64,000 nucleotides of DNA from Palsa-295 sp963781105. Lineage in GTDB: Bacteria; Acidobacteriota; Terriglobia; Acidiferrales; UBA7541. Positions 38,944-48,306 of the stretch are shown here, in pieces. Each line of letters opens with the position of its first letter. The stretch's first letter is position 1. Below the pieces are notes generated by a model, which saw nothing but the letters and a program-made list of their open reading frames with translations, had not been told where the DNA came from and searched no databases. The stretch lies in assembly GCA_963781105.1 (NCBI GenBank), contig CAWAED010000003.1:930001-994000 (forward strand). Reading direction: 5' to 3'. The position numbers and the translations under genes were made by a program.

Positions 38944-39315
38944 ATGATAATCGGAGAACGCATCCGTCTGCTACGTGAAACCAAGAAACTTTCCCAAGGC
39001 GACATCGAGAAGCGCACCGGGCTTCTACGCTGTTACATCTCGCGCGTTGAGAACGGGCACACCGTTCCGGCGATCGAGACCCTAGAAAAGCTGGCACGCG
39101 CCATGGAAGTGCCGCTGTACCAGCTATTCTATGACGGCGAAGAGCCTCCCGTGCTGCCGAACCTTCCCAAGCGGAAGTCGGCCGACGATATCGCGTGGGG
39201 AAGCCGGGGAAAAGAAGCGCGTGTCCTGGGCCGTTTCCGCAGATTGCTGGGCCGAATTGACGAAGGCGACCGCCGGTTGCTTTTGTACATGGCTCAGAAA
39301 ATGGCTAACCGCTAA
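38944..39315 (+). CDS. XRE-family transcriptional regulator
   Basis: 123 residues from ATG 38944. The helix-turn-helix is at residues ~4-60 (GERIRLLRETKKLSQGDIEK; LLRCYISRVENGHTVPAIE; ARAMEVPLYQLF). The rest is basic and linker-like (LPKRKSADDIAWGSRGKE), with an end VLGRFRRLLGRIDEGDRRLL. It diverges from the sigma-factor operon and could regulate it or itself. No ligand-binding domain is visible. It converges with guaA. Confidence 0.88.
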   Translation: MIIGERIRLLRETKKLSQGDIEKRTGLLRCYISRVENGHTVPAIETLEKLARAMEVPLYQLFYDGEEPPVLPNLPKRKSADDIAWGSRGKEARVLGRFRRLLGRIDEGDRRLLLYMAQKMANR

Positions 39316-39354
39316 GACGCATCTGGGAGTTCGTTCGGCGGGTTAGGGCTAGCG

Positions 39355-40953
39355 CTATTCCCACTCAATGGTGCTCGGAGGTTTCGAACTGATGTCGTAG
39401 ACGACCCGGTTCACACCGGGAACTTCGTTTACGACACGGGTGGAAATCCGCTCGAGCACTTCACGGGGCAGTCGGGTCCAATCAGCAGTCATCGCATCTT
39501 GCGAATCGACAACGCGGACCACGATGGTGTACCCGTACGTCCGGCCGTCACCCATTACCCCTACGCTTTGCACCGGCAATAGAACCGCAAAAGCCTGCCA
39601 GACTTTTTCGTAGAGACCTGCACGACGAATTTCCTCTACCACTACGGTATCGGCACCGCGAAGCGTCTCTAGCTTTTCGCGCGTGATTGCTCCCAACAGG
39701 CGGACGGCGAGGCCAGGCCCCGGGAACGGGTGCTTGACGAGTATCTCCTCCGGAAGGCCCAATTCACGGCCTATTTGACGCACTTCGTCTTTGAAAAGGT
39801 CGCGCAGAGGCTCGATCAGGCCGAACGGCATGTCGGCCGGGAGACCGCCAACGTTGTGGTGAGATTTGATGACCGCGGACGGACCTTTTACCGAAACAGA
39901 TTCGATCACATCGGGATAGAGCGTGCCCTGGACGAGAAATTTTACTGGCAGGCCGGCGGAGGAGGCGAGAAGTTTGCGTTGCTCTTCGACAAAGACGGCG
40001 ATGAATTCGTTGCCGATGATTTTGCGTTTTTGCTCTGGGTCTGTGACGCCGGCGAGTTTGCCGAGAAAGCGTTCGGAAGCGTCTACGCCGATGACGTTGA
40101 GCCCGAGGCGCTGGCGCAGTAGCTCTAGAGTTTCTTCATATTCGTGCGCGCGCAGCAAGCCGGTATCCACAAACACGTTGGTGAGGCGGTCGCCGATCGC
40201 GCGATGGACGAGCGCGGCGGCTACCGCGGAATCCACTCCTCCGCTAAGCGCACAGATTGCGCGGGCGCCTTCGGCTTGGGCGCGGATGGCGTCCACGGTG
40301 GCGGCGATGAAGCCGGCGCGGTTCCAGTTTTTCTTCGCGCCGCAAATTTCGAAGACAAAATTGTGCAGGATTTCGGTGCCGCGGTCGGTGTGATTCACTT
40401 CGGGGTGGAATTCGACGCCGTAGTATTTCTTTTCGGCGTGTTCGAAGGAGCCGATGGCGTTGTCGGTGCGTCCGGTGATGGCAAAACCCGGTGGAACCTC
40501 GAGGACGTGGTCACCGTGACTGTTCCAGATTTTCAGGCGGCTCGGTATGCCGGTGAAGAGTTTGGAAGCGCAAGCGATGTCGAGTTGTGCGGGGCCATAT
40601 TCACGGCGCTTGGCGAGGCCGACCTTGCCGCCGAGAGAATGCGTGAGCCATTGCATGCCGTAGCAGATCCCCAGGACTGGGACGCCGAGTTTGAGGACTG
40701 CGGTGTCACAGTGCGGGGCATCAGCGTCATAGACAGAGCTGGGACCGCCTGAGAGTACGATGCCGACGGGCTCTAGCGCGCGGATTTCTTCGAGTTTGGC
40801 GGTGCACGGGAGGATGGCGGAGAAGACCTCTTCTTCGCGGATCCGGCGGGCGATGAGTTGTGTGTATTGGCCGCCGAAATCCAGAACTACGATGCCGTGT
40901 TTGGTGCTCACGGTGCCTCCGGCGTCTTTTTGTGCGGCTGATGCGGTAGTCAT
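39355..40953 (-). CDS. guaA: GMP synthase (glutamine-hydrolysing)
   Basis: 532 residues. Glutaminase domain: IVVLDFGGQYTQLIARRIRE, the nucleophile in VLGICYGMQWL (Cys97) and His/Glu in GVEFHPEVNHTD. ATP-pyrophosphatase domain: ICALSGGVDSAVAAALVHRA (P-loop) at ~235, then the dimerisation domain ending ISSKPPSTIEWE. It makes GMP from XMP, glutamine and ATP. The length matches the family (about 525). It is on its own, converging on the XRE gene. Confidence 0.97.
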   Translation of the reverse strand: MTTASAAQKDAGGTVSTKHGIVVLDFGGQYTQLIARRIREEEVFSAILPCTAKLEEIRALEPVGIVLSGGPSSVYDADAPHCDTAVLKLGVPVLGICYGMQWLTHSLGGKVGLAKRREYGPAQLDIACASKLFTGIPSRLKIWNSHGDHVLEVPPGFAITGRTDNAIGSFEHAEKKYYGVEFHPEVNHTDRGTEILHNFVFEICGAKKNWNRAGFIAATVDAIRAQAEGARAICALSGGVDSAVAAALVHRAIGDRLTNVFVDTGLLRAHEYEETLELLRQRLGLNVIGVDASERFLGKLAGVTDPEQKRKIIGNEFIAVFVEEQRKLLASSAGLPVKFLVQGTLYPDVIESVSVKGPSAVIKSHHNVGGLPADMPFGLIEPLRDLFKDEVRQIGRELGLPEEILVKHPFPGPGLAVRLLGAITREKLETLRGADTVVVEEIRRAGLYEKVWQAFAVLLPVQSVGVMGDGRTYGYTIVVRVVDSQDAMTADWTRLPREVLERISTRVVNEVPGVNRVVYDISSKPPSTIEWE

Positions 40954-41002
40954 TTTTGGGCCATCCGTGTCCGGTGGTCGCTTCGCGATCCGCAGTTAAA
41001 AG

Positions 41003-41034
41003 AGATCCCCCGCCGCGCTCGGGATGACAGCAAC
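41003..41034. repeat. Dispersed 'GATCCCTCGC...GGGATGACA' repeat (copy 3)
   Basis: AGATCCCCCGCCGCGCTCGG followed by GATGACAG, in the guaA-leuS gap. Confidence 0.75.
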
Positions 41035-41067
41035 ATTTTGTGGCGCCCAGCGAGAAATGGGTGCCGA

Positions 41068-43599
41068 TTACCTCAGAACTATATTCACGAGCTTCTTAGG
41101 CACGACCACGATCTTAACTATTTGTTTGCCGTCCAGCAGGATTGCGATGCGCGAGTCTTTCAGGGCGCGCTCGCGGGTTTCGTCTTCGCTTAGGCCGTCG
41201 TCTACCAGGATCTTGCCGCGCAGGCGACCGTTGATCTGGATGATCACTTCGAATTGCTCTTCGCGGGCCAGGTCTTCGCGATAAGTGGGCCATTTTTCGT
41301 ACGTGAGGCCCTGGGTATGGCCTAGCATTTGCCAGAGCTCTTCGGAAATGTGCGGCGCCATGGGCGCTAACATCAGGAGCAGAGATTCGAGCACCCGCTT
41401 CAGAATCATGGGACTGATGTCGGCGTCGAGCGGTTCCTGCTCTTGAATTTCATTTACTAGACTCATCAGCAGGGCGACGGAAGAATTGAAGTGCCAACGC
41501 ACTTCGAAATCGTTGGTGACGCGCTTGAGCGTTTGATGGACCCGGCGGACCAGCAGCTTTTCCTTCGCGGTGGCGGTCGACAGGTCGGTTTTTTGCGTGA
41601 GATCCGTCTGAATGTCGCGCAGACGATCGGCGTGTTTCGCGATCAGGCGATAGACTTTGTTCAGAAAACGCGCCGCGCCTTCGATCGCATCCTCGCTCCA
41701 TTCCAGATCCTTTTCCGGCGGCGCCGCGAACAGGATGTAGAGCCGCGCGGTGTCGCAGCCGTATTTATCAGCCATGTCAATCGCGCCTACGACGTTACCG
41801 CGGGATTTGGACATCGCGACGCCGCCCTTTTGCACCATGCCCTGGGTAAAGAGGCGCGCGATGGGTTCGCTGTGATTGACGAGACCCAGGTCGCGCATCA
41901 CTTTGCAGAAAAAGCGGGAATAGAGAAGATGCAGGATGGCGTGTTCGATGCCGCCCACGTACTGGTCAATCGGAAACCAATAGCGGACTTTTTCTTTGTC
42001 GAACGGCGCTTGGTTGTTGTGGGGATCAGTGTAGCGATAGAAATACCACGACGAATCAACGAAGGTGTCCATCGTGTCGGTTTCGCGGCGGGCCGGTCCG
42101 CCACATTTTGGACACGTGGTGTTTACGAATTCAGGAGAACTCGCTAGCGGCGACTGCCCTTCTCCGGTGAGCGTCACGTTTTCCGGGAGGCGCACGGGCA
42201 GTTGATCATCCGGGACCGCGACGATTCCGTCTTTTTCGCAGTAGACGATCGGTATGGGCGTGCCCCAATAGCGCTGGCGCGAAACGCCCCAGTCTTTCAG
42301 GCGATAAGTGGTTTCGCCCACGCCGAAACCCTTGACGGCGGCATCCGCAGTCATTTTTTCTTGCGCATGTTCGGTGGTCAGGCCGGTATAGGGGCCGGAA
42401 TCGACGAGGCGGCCGTATTCGGTGTAGGCCTCGGACATGCGATCGAGGCGCAGAGGAGCGCCGTTCAGCGGTTGGACCACGATCTCTACCGGCAGATGAT
42501 ATTTTTCGGCGAATTCGTAATCGCGCTGATCGTGAGCGGGAACGGCCATTATGGCGCCCGTGCCATATTCGGCGAGCACGAAATTAGCGACCCAAATCGG
42601 AATATGCGCGCCGGAGAATGGATTGACGGCGAAGCGGCCGGTGAAGAAACCTTCCTTCTCGGCGGTGGCGATGTCCGCCGCGCGCATGCTCTTCTGGCGC
42701 ATGACTTTTAGTTGCGCTTCCATGGCGCCGCGGCCGGGAACACCGGCGAGCAGCTCTTCAACTTTGGGATGGCCTGGAGAAATTACGATGGCCGAGGCGC
42801 CGTAGATGGTGTCCACTCGAGTGGTAAAGACTTCCAGCGCGACGCCTTCCATCTGCGAGACGGGAAATTTCACGCGCGTGCCGCGCGACTTGCCGATCCA
42901 GTTGCGCTGCATGGCAAGGACGCGCTCAGGCCAACCGGCTGCGAGCTGCCTCATGTCGTCGAGAAGCTCGTCGGAATATTGAGTAATGCGGAAAAACCAT
43001 TGCTCGAGCTCTTTGGATTCGACGAGAGTGGTTTCGTGGCGCCAGCAGTAACCGTCAATCACCTGCTCGTTGGCCAGAACCGTGCCGCATTCCGGACACC
43101 AGTTCACCTTGCTTTTTTTGCGGAAGGCAATGCCCTTCTCGAACATGCGCAGGAAGAACCACTGGTTCCAATGGTAATAAGACGGATCGCAGGTCGCCAG
43201 CTCGCGTCGCCAGTCATGACTGAATCCAAAGCGGCGAAGTACGCGGCGAAATTCAGCGATGTTCTCTTCGGTCCAAACCCGCGGAGCGGTGTGATTCTTG
43301 ATCGCGGCGTTTTCGGCGGGAAGGCCGAACGCGTCAAAACCCATAGGGTGCAGGACGTTGAAACCGGACATGCGCTTGTGACGGGCGACGGCATCGCCGA
43401 TGGTGTAATTGCGCATGTGGCCCATGTGCAAGGTGCCGGAAGGGTAAGGGAGCATCTCTAACATGTAGTACTTGGGGCGGGAGGCGTCGTTGTCCACTGC
43501 GTTGAATGCGCCCTGCTCCTGCCACACTTTTTGCCACTTCGCCTCGATTTGCGCCGGGTCGTAGCTGGGGTACTTGTGGTCGGAATCGGCCAAGTTCAC
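41068..43599 (-). CDS. leuS: Leucyl-tRNA synthetase
   Basis: 843 residues from a GTG at 43597-43599 behind GAGGAA. Class I signatures: PYPSGTLHMGHMRNYTIGD (HMGH for HIGH, ~58-61) and VAMSKSRGNVVG (KMSKS-like, near residue ~596). The zinc and editing insert and the WYFYRYTDPHNNQ region are present. The C-terminal anticodon-binding and tail domain ends VVVPKKLVNIVLR. Its GTGA start overlaps the stop of nfo by 4 bases, so the two are translationally coupled. The length is close to the family norm (about 860). Confidence 0.97.
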   Translation of the reverse strand: MNLADSDHKYPSYDPAQIEAKWQKVWQEQGAFNAVDNDASRPKYYMLEMLPYPSGTLHMGHMRNYTIGDAVARHKRMSGFNVLHPMGFDAFGLPAENAAIKNHTAPRVWTEENIAEFRRVLRRFGFSHDWRRELATCDPSYYHWNQWFFLRMFEKGIAFRKKSKVNWCPECGTVLANEQVIDGYCWRHETTLVESKELEQWFFRITQYSDELLDDMRQLAAGWPERVLAMQRNWIGKSRGTRVKFPVSQMEGVALEVFTTRVDTIYGASAIVISPGHPKVEELLAGVPGRGAMEAQLKVMRQKSMRAADIATAEKEGFFTGRFAVNPFSGAHIPIWVANFVLAEYGTGAIMAVPAHDQRDYEFAEKYHLPVEIVVQPLNGAPLRLDRMSEAYTEYGRLVDSGPYTGLTTEHAQEKMTADAAVKGFGVGETTYRLKDWGVSRQRYWGTPIPIVYCEKDGIVAVPDDQLPVRLPENVTLTGEGQSPLASSPEFVNTTCPKCGGPARRETDTMDTFVDSSWYFYRYTDPHNNQAPFDKEKVRYWFPIDQYVGGIEHAILHLLYSRFFCKVMRDLGLVNHSEPIARLFTQGMVQKGGVAMSKSRGNVVGAIDMADKYGCDTARLYILFAAPPEKDLEWSEDAIEGAARFLNKVYRLIAKHADRLRDIQTDLTQKTDLSTATAKEKLLVRRVHQTLKRVTNDFEVRWHFNSSVALLMSLVNEIQEQEPLDADISPMILKRVLESLLLMLAPMAPHISEELWQMLGHTQGLTYEKWPTYREDLAREEQFEVIIQINGRLRGKILVDDGLSEDETRERALKDSRIAILLDGKQIVKIVVVPKKLVNIVLR

Positions 43600-44687
43600 T
43601 TTCCTCGGGAGCGTGATTTCGGTTTCGATTTTCTTTTCCTTTTAGACGCTTTGGGAGTGGCGCGCGATGCTTTCGCGCGCTTGGATTTGGCTCGGCGCGG
43701 ACGCGGCTTCATGCCGTTGCCGGTGGCGATTACTTCGCGGCCGAGGAGCTTCCAGAGAGCGGCGACGTTGCGGCGATCGTCACCGGGCTTATCAATGGGC
43801 GTTTCGAGAATGAAAGCGCGGCCGCCGAGAAGCGCGTGGTTCAGGATGCGGCCGAAGGCTTCCAGGCCAATCTTGCCTTTGCCGATATGTTCGTGGCGAT
43901 CCACGCGCGAACCGTGATGCGTTTTCGAATCGTTGACGTGGATAACGTGGACGCGGTCGAGGCCGACGGTGCGGTCAATCGCCTGCAGCGTGGTGTCAAG
44001 GCCTTCGGCGGTGCGCAGATCCCAGCCGGCAGCGAACGTGTGCGCGGTGTCAATGCAAATGCCGAGGGGAAGCTCGGGAGTTGCGTCCAGGATGGCGCGG
44101 AGCTCTTCGAAGCGCGAGCCGATGGAAGTTCCCTGCCCGGCAGTATTTTCCAGCAGGATTTTCAGGTCGCCGAGTTTCAGCCCGCGCGCGGCTTGTTTCA
44201 GACCTTGCGAGATGGCGCTAACGGCGGCTGCGGGAGAGCTTTCGCGGCCGCTGCCGGGATGCGCGACAAGAAAGTCAGCGCCGAGGGCTATGGCGCGCAC
44301 GAGTTCCTGGTGAAAAGCTTGCACCGAGCGGGTGCGAAGAACCGGGTTCGGCGACGCCAGATTGATCAGGTAATTATCGTGGATGACCAGCGGGCCGAGG
44401 CCGAGTTCCTTGCGGCGGGCGCGGAAGCGTGTGGCTTCGGCTTCGGCGATGCGTGCGCCGCCGCGCTCCCACATGCGCGGGCTACACGAGAAAATCTGCA
44501 GGGCGTTGGCACCGAGCCCGTGAGCGATTTCGAGCGAGCCGGAGATGTCTCCCGCAATCGAGGTGTGGATGCCAATACGGATGCTGCCGTCTTTCCACGC
44601 GGGAATTTCAGGAGGAGGAGGAGCTTCCGGGCGGTACTCATCGGCGGCGTCGAAGGTTAGGGTAAATCTGTCGTTTTCTTCCGCCAT
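43596..44687 (-). CDS. nfo: Endonuclease IV (AP endonuclease) with a basic C-terminal tail
   Basis: 363 residues from ATG 44685-44687; the frame continues upstream but is not protein-like. The three-zinc TIM-barrel motifs appear in order: GIHTSIAGDISGSLEIA, VIHDNYLINLASPNP, FLVAHPGSGRE, ILLENTAGQGTSIGSRFEEL, ICIDTAHTFAAGWDL, VIHVNDSKTHHGSRVDRHEH, FILETPI. It cuts abasic sites in DNA repair. The last ~55 residues (RPRRAKSKRAKASRATPKAS and so on) are a Lys/Arg/Ser tail not found in E. coli Nfo (285 residues). It is coupled to leuS by a GTGA overlap. Confidence 0.95.
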   Translation of the reverse strand: MAEENDRFTLTFDAADEYRPEAPPPPEIPAWKDGSIRIGIHTSIAGDISGSLEIAHGLGANALQIFSCSPRMWERGGARIAEAEATRFRARRKELGLGPLVIHDNYLINLASPNPVLRTRSVQAFHQELVRAIALGADFLVAHPGSGRESSPAAAVSAISQGLKQAARGLKLGDLKILLENTAGQGTSIGSRFEELRAILDATPELPLGICIDTAHTFAAGWDLRTAEGLDTTLQAIDRTVGLDRVHVIHVNDSKTHHGSRVDRHEHIGKGKIGLEAFGRILNHALLGGRAFILETPIDKPGDDRRNVAALWKLLGREVIATGNGMKPRPRRAKSKRAKASRATPKASKRKRKSKPKSRSRGK

Positions 44688-44918
44688 TCCCTCAGGTTGT
44701 CCGGGTGCCCAGCGAGCGCAGGTTGCGAGAGGCGCCTCATGGCGCTTCGCGTGTGACTGCTGAAACATTTATTTTAGCGGAAAGCACAGATTCGCGCAAA
44801 CGGTCTTCGCGGCAGCGCGAATATTTTCGCCGGAATACAATCGGGTGAGCTGTGTATCTGAGCGCGGCGGGCGAGCGAGAACTGTATGCGCTGCTACATA
44901 AGCAGCTTCCCGTTATGC

Positions 44919-45503
44919 TTAGCGTTGCGGAGGTTTGGAGGCGGTGGACGGCGAATTTGCGGCGCTTGCGCCGGGCGTAGTGGCAGAGACGTTGGAGGCG
45001 GTTGCTCGCGCTGGATCGGAACCCGCCACCGGCGTGGCGGCGGACGCGGACGTCGTGGCGGCGGCTGCGGGGCTGGTGTGCGATAGCGGCTTAGGCGCGT
45101 CCACGCCTGCGGTACTCGAGCCCAGGCCGAGTTTTTGCAGGCTGGGCGCGTCGAGTTTGCCGCTGGCGTTCATGCCGTTGTCAGACTGAAATTTTTGCAG
45201 CGCGGAGACGGTGTTCGAGTCCCACTTGCCGTTGGGCTGGCCCTGGTAGTAGCCGCCGCGACTGAGCGCGCCCTGGATCTCGGAGATGCGTTCGGGTGTA
45301 GGCGCTTTCTGGAAAGACTGGCGTCCCGAAGTGTGATGATGATGAGAAGATTTTTTCTTCTTGGCGCTGGAAGTTGACGCGTGGGTCGAAGGGCTGGATT
45401 CCTGGGGACGGACACCGGAGCCAGCCAGGGTGCTCGCGAAGGCGGCGCACGCGAGAGTAATAAGCGCTGCAATTCGAACGGCTCGTTTGGAAAAGCGTTT
45501 CAT
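44919..45503 (-). CDS. Secreted peptidoglycan-binding protein
   Basis: 194 residues from ATG 45501-45503 with GGAG 5 bases upstream; 15 more codons are open. A signal helix (VRIAALITLACAAFASTLAG) precedes a low-complexity Ser/Lys/His stretch (KKKKSSHHHH). Residues ~68-125 are a peptidoglycan-binding-1 domain (RISEIQGALSRGGYYQGQPN; DSNTVSALQKFQSDNGMNAS; LDAPSLQKLGLG). The C-terminal ~65 residues are Ala/Ser/Thr-rich. It may tether to the wall. The HHHH is native sequence, in the linker. Confidence 0.85.
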   Translation of the reverse strand: MKRFSKRAVRIAALITLACAAFASTLAGSGVRPQESSPSTHASTSSAKKKKSSHHHHTSGRQSFQKAPTPERISEIQGALSRGGYYQGQPNGKWDSNTVSALQKFQSDNGMNASGKLDAPSLQKLGLGSSTAGVDAPKPLSHTSPAAAATTSASAATPVAGSDPARATASNVSATTPGASAANSPSTASKPPQR

Positions 45504-45837
45504 TGCTCTCCGCTTCGGTTTCTGCTGCTTGATTCTTTCCTCTGTCATCCGACAAAGAAAGGTCGCGCTGGCTGTCCCCTTATTATGATGATTTTGCGGC
45601 TTGGCTCAAGCCGGGACATCGTGCGCGGCGCGTATCGGGTAACCCGGACCGTTATTGGATGCGGGAATTGGGCGAGGTGTTTGTTCGGGGCGCGACGGTA
45701 AGCCGTCGACCAGAACGGTCACGCATTGCCTTGCGTTCCCAAACCAAAAGCAATGGCTCGCGGTCCCGCGACTTCATCCGGGACGCTAACTGCGCGCCTG
45801 GAGGCCGCTGCCACAACTTCGACACCTCTCGCTGCCT
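45504..45837. other. Gap of about 330 bp between HtrA and the peptidoglycan-binding gene
   Basis: Both flanking genes are on the minus strand. No protein-like frame is visible; plus-strand frames open here are Arg/Ser-rich shadows. No hairpin or promoter could be named with confidence. Confidence 0.35.
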
Positions 45838-47394
45838 CTACTGCGATGCCGGGACTGCTCCGGCCAGGAAAAGGGTTAGGACGCGATCAGCATCGCCGCG
45901 GCGCGCTACCTTGAATAGCACGTCCTCGCCTGGATGCAGCTTGGCCATTTGTGCCTTGTAGTCCGTCAAGTTGGCTATGGGCACGTGGTTGATTTCGACG
46001 ATTACGTCGCCGCGAACGAAATCGATGTCCTCGGCGAACGTGGCCGGTTCGACTTCGGTGACTACCACGCCAGTGGTCTTGCCCATGCCGAGCTTGTGGG
46101 CGAGGTCAGGGGTTAAATCCTCGACGTGCAAGCCGAACTGGCCGGGCGTGTCCTGCTGGTCGGGCTGGTCTTCGGCCGTTTGGGCAGTCTGAGGGAAGAT
46201 TTTCGAGCGGTCGGCAACGACCAGCGCAACTTCCTTGGGCTGCTTGTTGCGGATATAGCGAACCTGCACAGACTGGCCGATGGGAGTATCCGCGATGGGG
46301 TTGACGAGGTCCGCGCCAGTGTGCACTGGTTGGCCGTTGATATCAGTGATGACGTCTCCCGGCTGCAGGCCAACTTTTTCGGCAGGGCTGCCAGGTTCGA
46401 TGGCTTCGACAACGATGCCGTAGGGCGCGCCGAGCTCTTTCAAGAGAACAGGATTATTGCTGCGGTCTTCCTGGAAGGTAATTCCGATGGAGCCGCGCGT
46501 TACTTTGCCTTTGGTGATGAGATCGTTGTAGACGCGAATGACAGTGGTGGAAGGGAGCGCAAAGCCGACGCCTTCGAAGCCGCGGCTGCCAGTATAGATG
46601 GCGGTGTTGATGCCGATTACTTCGCCGGCCATATTCACGAGCGGACCGCCGGAATTGCCGGGGTTGATGGCGGCGTCGGTCTGGATGAAGCGCTGAAATT
46701 GATGGCCGACGTTGGAGCGGTCTTTCGCGCTGATGATGCCGGCGGTGACTGTGGAGTTCAAGCCGAAGGGGCTGCCGAAGGCGAGGACCCAGTCGCCGAC
46801 CTGCACGCCGTCCGAATTGCCAAGCTTGGCGATGGGCAGGTCGTGGTCGGCTTCAATTTTGACCACGGCGAGGTCGGTCTCCTTGTCGAAGCCTACGACG
46901 CGGCCGTTGTACTTGGTGGGGTCACCATCGAGGGCGACTTGGATTTTAGTGGCCTGGTCAATCACGTGATCGTTGGTGAGGATGAAACCCTTTTTGTCCA
47001 CGATCACGCCGGATCCGAGGCTCCGTTCGGCGTCGGGGCTATTATCGGGCGAATCAAAGAAACGGTCGAAGAAATCCTGGAAGGGATCGCCGAAATCTTT
47101 TGGTTTTTTGCTTTCGCCCTTGGGCTTCTCGATCACTTGCGTGGTGGAGATGTTTACGACTGAGGGGCCTAGCCGCTTTGAAATTGTCGAAAAGGACGTG
47201 GAGAGCGTGACCGGGTCGGGAACGACCAGCAGCGAGGCGCCGCTGGTGGAAGTTTGTCCGCGCGTGGCTTGCGCGTGACCGGAAATCAGCGTGCCGATCA
47301 GGATGCCGATGCCGAGCGTGAAGGCTACGAGGAGGGAGGCGAAAATCTTGCGGCGGCGCATCCAGGTGACTAGTTCGATGAATTCAATGCCCAT
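45838..47394 (-). CDS. htrA: HtrA/Do-family periplasmic serine protease
   Basis: 518 residues with an N-terminal signal anchor (IFASLLVAFTLGIGILIGTL). The protease domain has the triad His143 (LTNDHVID), Asp174 (KETDLAVVKI) and Ser248 (INPGNSGGPLV). Two PDZ domains follow (GIVVEAIEPGSPAEKVGLQP with VITDINGQPVHTGADL, and VVVTEVEPATFAEDIDFVRG with VIVEINHVPIANLTDYKAQM). It degrades or refolds damaged envelope proteins. The second PDZ is followed by a basic end. Residues 90-120 have an acidic FDRFFDSP loop, the usual trimer loop site. Confidence 0.93.
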   Translation of the reverse strand: MGIEFIELVTWMRRRKIFASLLVAFTLGIGILIGTLISGHAQATRGQTSTSGASLLVVPDPVTLSTSFSTISKRLGPSVVNISTTQVIEKPKGESKKPKDFGDPFQDFFDRFFDSPDNSPDAERSLGSGVIVDKKGFILTNDHVIDQATKIQVALDGDPTKYNGRVVGFDKETDLAVVKIEADHDLPIAKLGNSDGVQVGDWVLAFGSPFGLNSTVTAGIISAKDRSNVGHQFQRFIQTDAAINPGNSGGPLVNMAGEVIGINTAIYTGSRGFEGVGFALPSTTVIRVYNDLITKGKVTRGSIGITFQEDRSNNPVLLKELGAPYGIVVEAIEPGSPAEKVGLQPGDVITDINGQPVHTGADLVNPIADTPIGQSVQVRYIRNKQPKEVALVVADRSKIFPQTAQTAEDQPDQQDTPGQFGLHVEDLTPDLAHKLGMGKTTGVVVTEVEPATFAEDIDFVRGDVIVEINHVPIANLTDYKAQMAKLHPGEDVLFKVARRGDADRVLTLFLAGAVPASQ

Positions 47395-47626
47395 CCTCGT
47401 GCTCCTTTACAAAGGGACCCGTGAATCGCCGAGTAAAATGCAGTGCGGAATTTGCCGAGGAACGAGTATAGCACTCTATGGAAGGCGACGAGAGGCCGCG
47501 GGGTTACAAGGATGCTCACATAATCACGAGGGGCACGGTTGAAAGGATTAAGGACACCGGCGCGGCGTGCTGCGCCGCGCGCGGGCCTGGACGTTCATGA
47601 GCATCGGAACTGGAGCGATCGAAACC

Positions 47627-47842
47627 TTAGCCCTTGGGCTCCGAAGAATCTTCCGGACCGTCGAAGAACTCCGGTACGCGGAGGCTGTTGGGAGTGCCGA
47701 CGCCTTCATCCCAGGCGATGTTGTCGAGCGAGTTGTCGCCCGGCGTGCCATCGGTTTTCTTTTGAGCGCGACGTTCTGCTTTGGCGCGCGCTTTATCCTG
47801 GCGCTTCATTTCCTTCTGCCGCTTCTTGAATGTGGTCGTCAT
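47627..47842 (-). CDS. Small charged hypothetical protein
   Basis: 71 residues. The first half is a strongly basic helix (KKRQKEMKRQDKARAKAERR) and the second acidic and flexible (GTPGDNSLDNIAWDEGVGTP; PEFFDGPEDSSEPKG). No signal peptide, cysteine or known motif. The mirror frame on the plus strand has no ribosome site. It is 59 bp downstream of the RRM gene on the same strand. Function unknown; the basic helix suggests binding to RNA or ribosomes. Confidence 0.65.
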   Translation of the reverse strand: MTTTFKKRQKEMKRQDKARAKAERRAQKKTDGTPGDNSLDNIAWDEGVGTPNSLRVPEFFDGPEDSSEPKG

Positions 47843-47901
47843 TTTATCCCCCGGTTAAGTGCCGACGATTTCGCATCCAGAAAAATGTAAGGATGCGGGT
47901 G

Positions 47902-48306
47902 CTACCAGCGAGGCTCGCGCGGCTGGCGCGCGGTTTCGCGATAATCCTCGTGCGAAAATTTTTCCTTACCACGGCCGCCGCCCCCGCCTCCGCGATTGCC
48001 GCCACGGTCTCCGCCACCACCGCCACTTCCGCTGCGAGGACCGCGTGGGCCTCCGGATTCGGACTTGGGCCGCGCTTCATTGACTTTCAAATTGCGTCCG
48101 CCGAAATCCTTGCCATCGAGAGCGGCGATGGCTTTGGCGGCCTCATCGTCATTTTGCATTTCGACGAAACCGAAGCCGCGAGCGCGGCCGGTTTCGCGGT
48201 CCGTAGCAACGTGGACGCGCGCGAGCTGGCCGAATGGCTCGAAGAGCGCCCGGAGATCCGCAGCAGTGGTCTGAAAGCTCATATTGCCTACAAACAAGTT
48301 CTTCAT
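47902..48306 (-). CDS. RRM RNA-binding protein with RGG-like tail
   Basis: 134 residues from ATG 48304-48306 with AGGAGA upstream. Residues 1-80 are one RRM: RNP2 KNLFVGNMSF and RNP1 RARGFGFVEM. The rest is a Gly/Arg tail (GGPRGPRSGSGGGGGDRGGN; GGGGGRGKEKFSHEDYRE). Such glycine-rich RRM proteins occur in cyanobacteria and other bacteria, often as cold-induced RNA chaperones. The frame to the left of this start is open for 100 more codons but reads as non-protein. Confidence 0.93.
   Translation of the reverse strand: MKNLFVGNMSFQTTAADLRALFEPFGQLARVHVATDRETGRARGFGFVEMQNDDEAAKAIAALDGKDFGGRNLKVNEARPKSESGGPRGPRSGSGGGGGDRGGNRGGGGGGRGKEKFSHEDYRETARQPREPRW

Noticed and set aside
44919..45503. HHHH run taken as a sign of a cloning tag
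   Set aside because: It lies in a natural low-complexity linker between signal peptide and peptidoglycan-binding domain.
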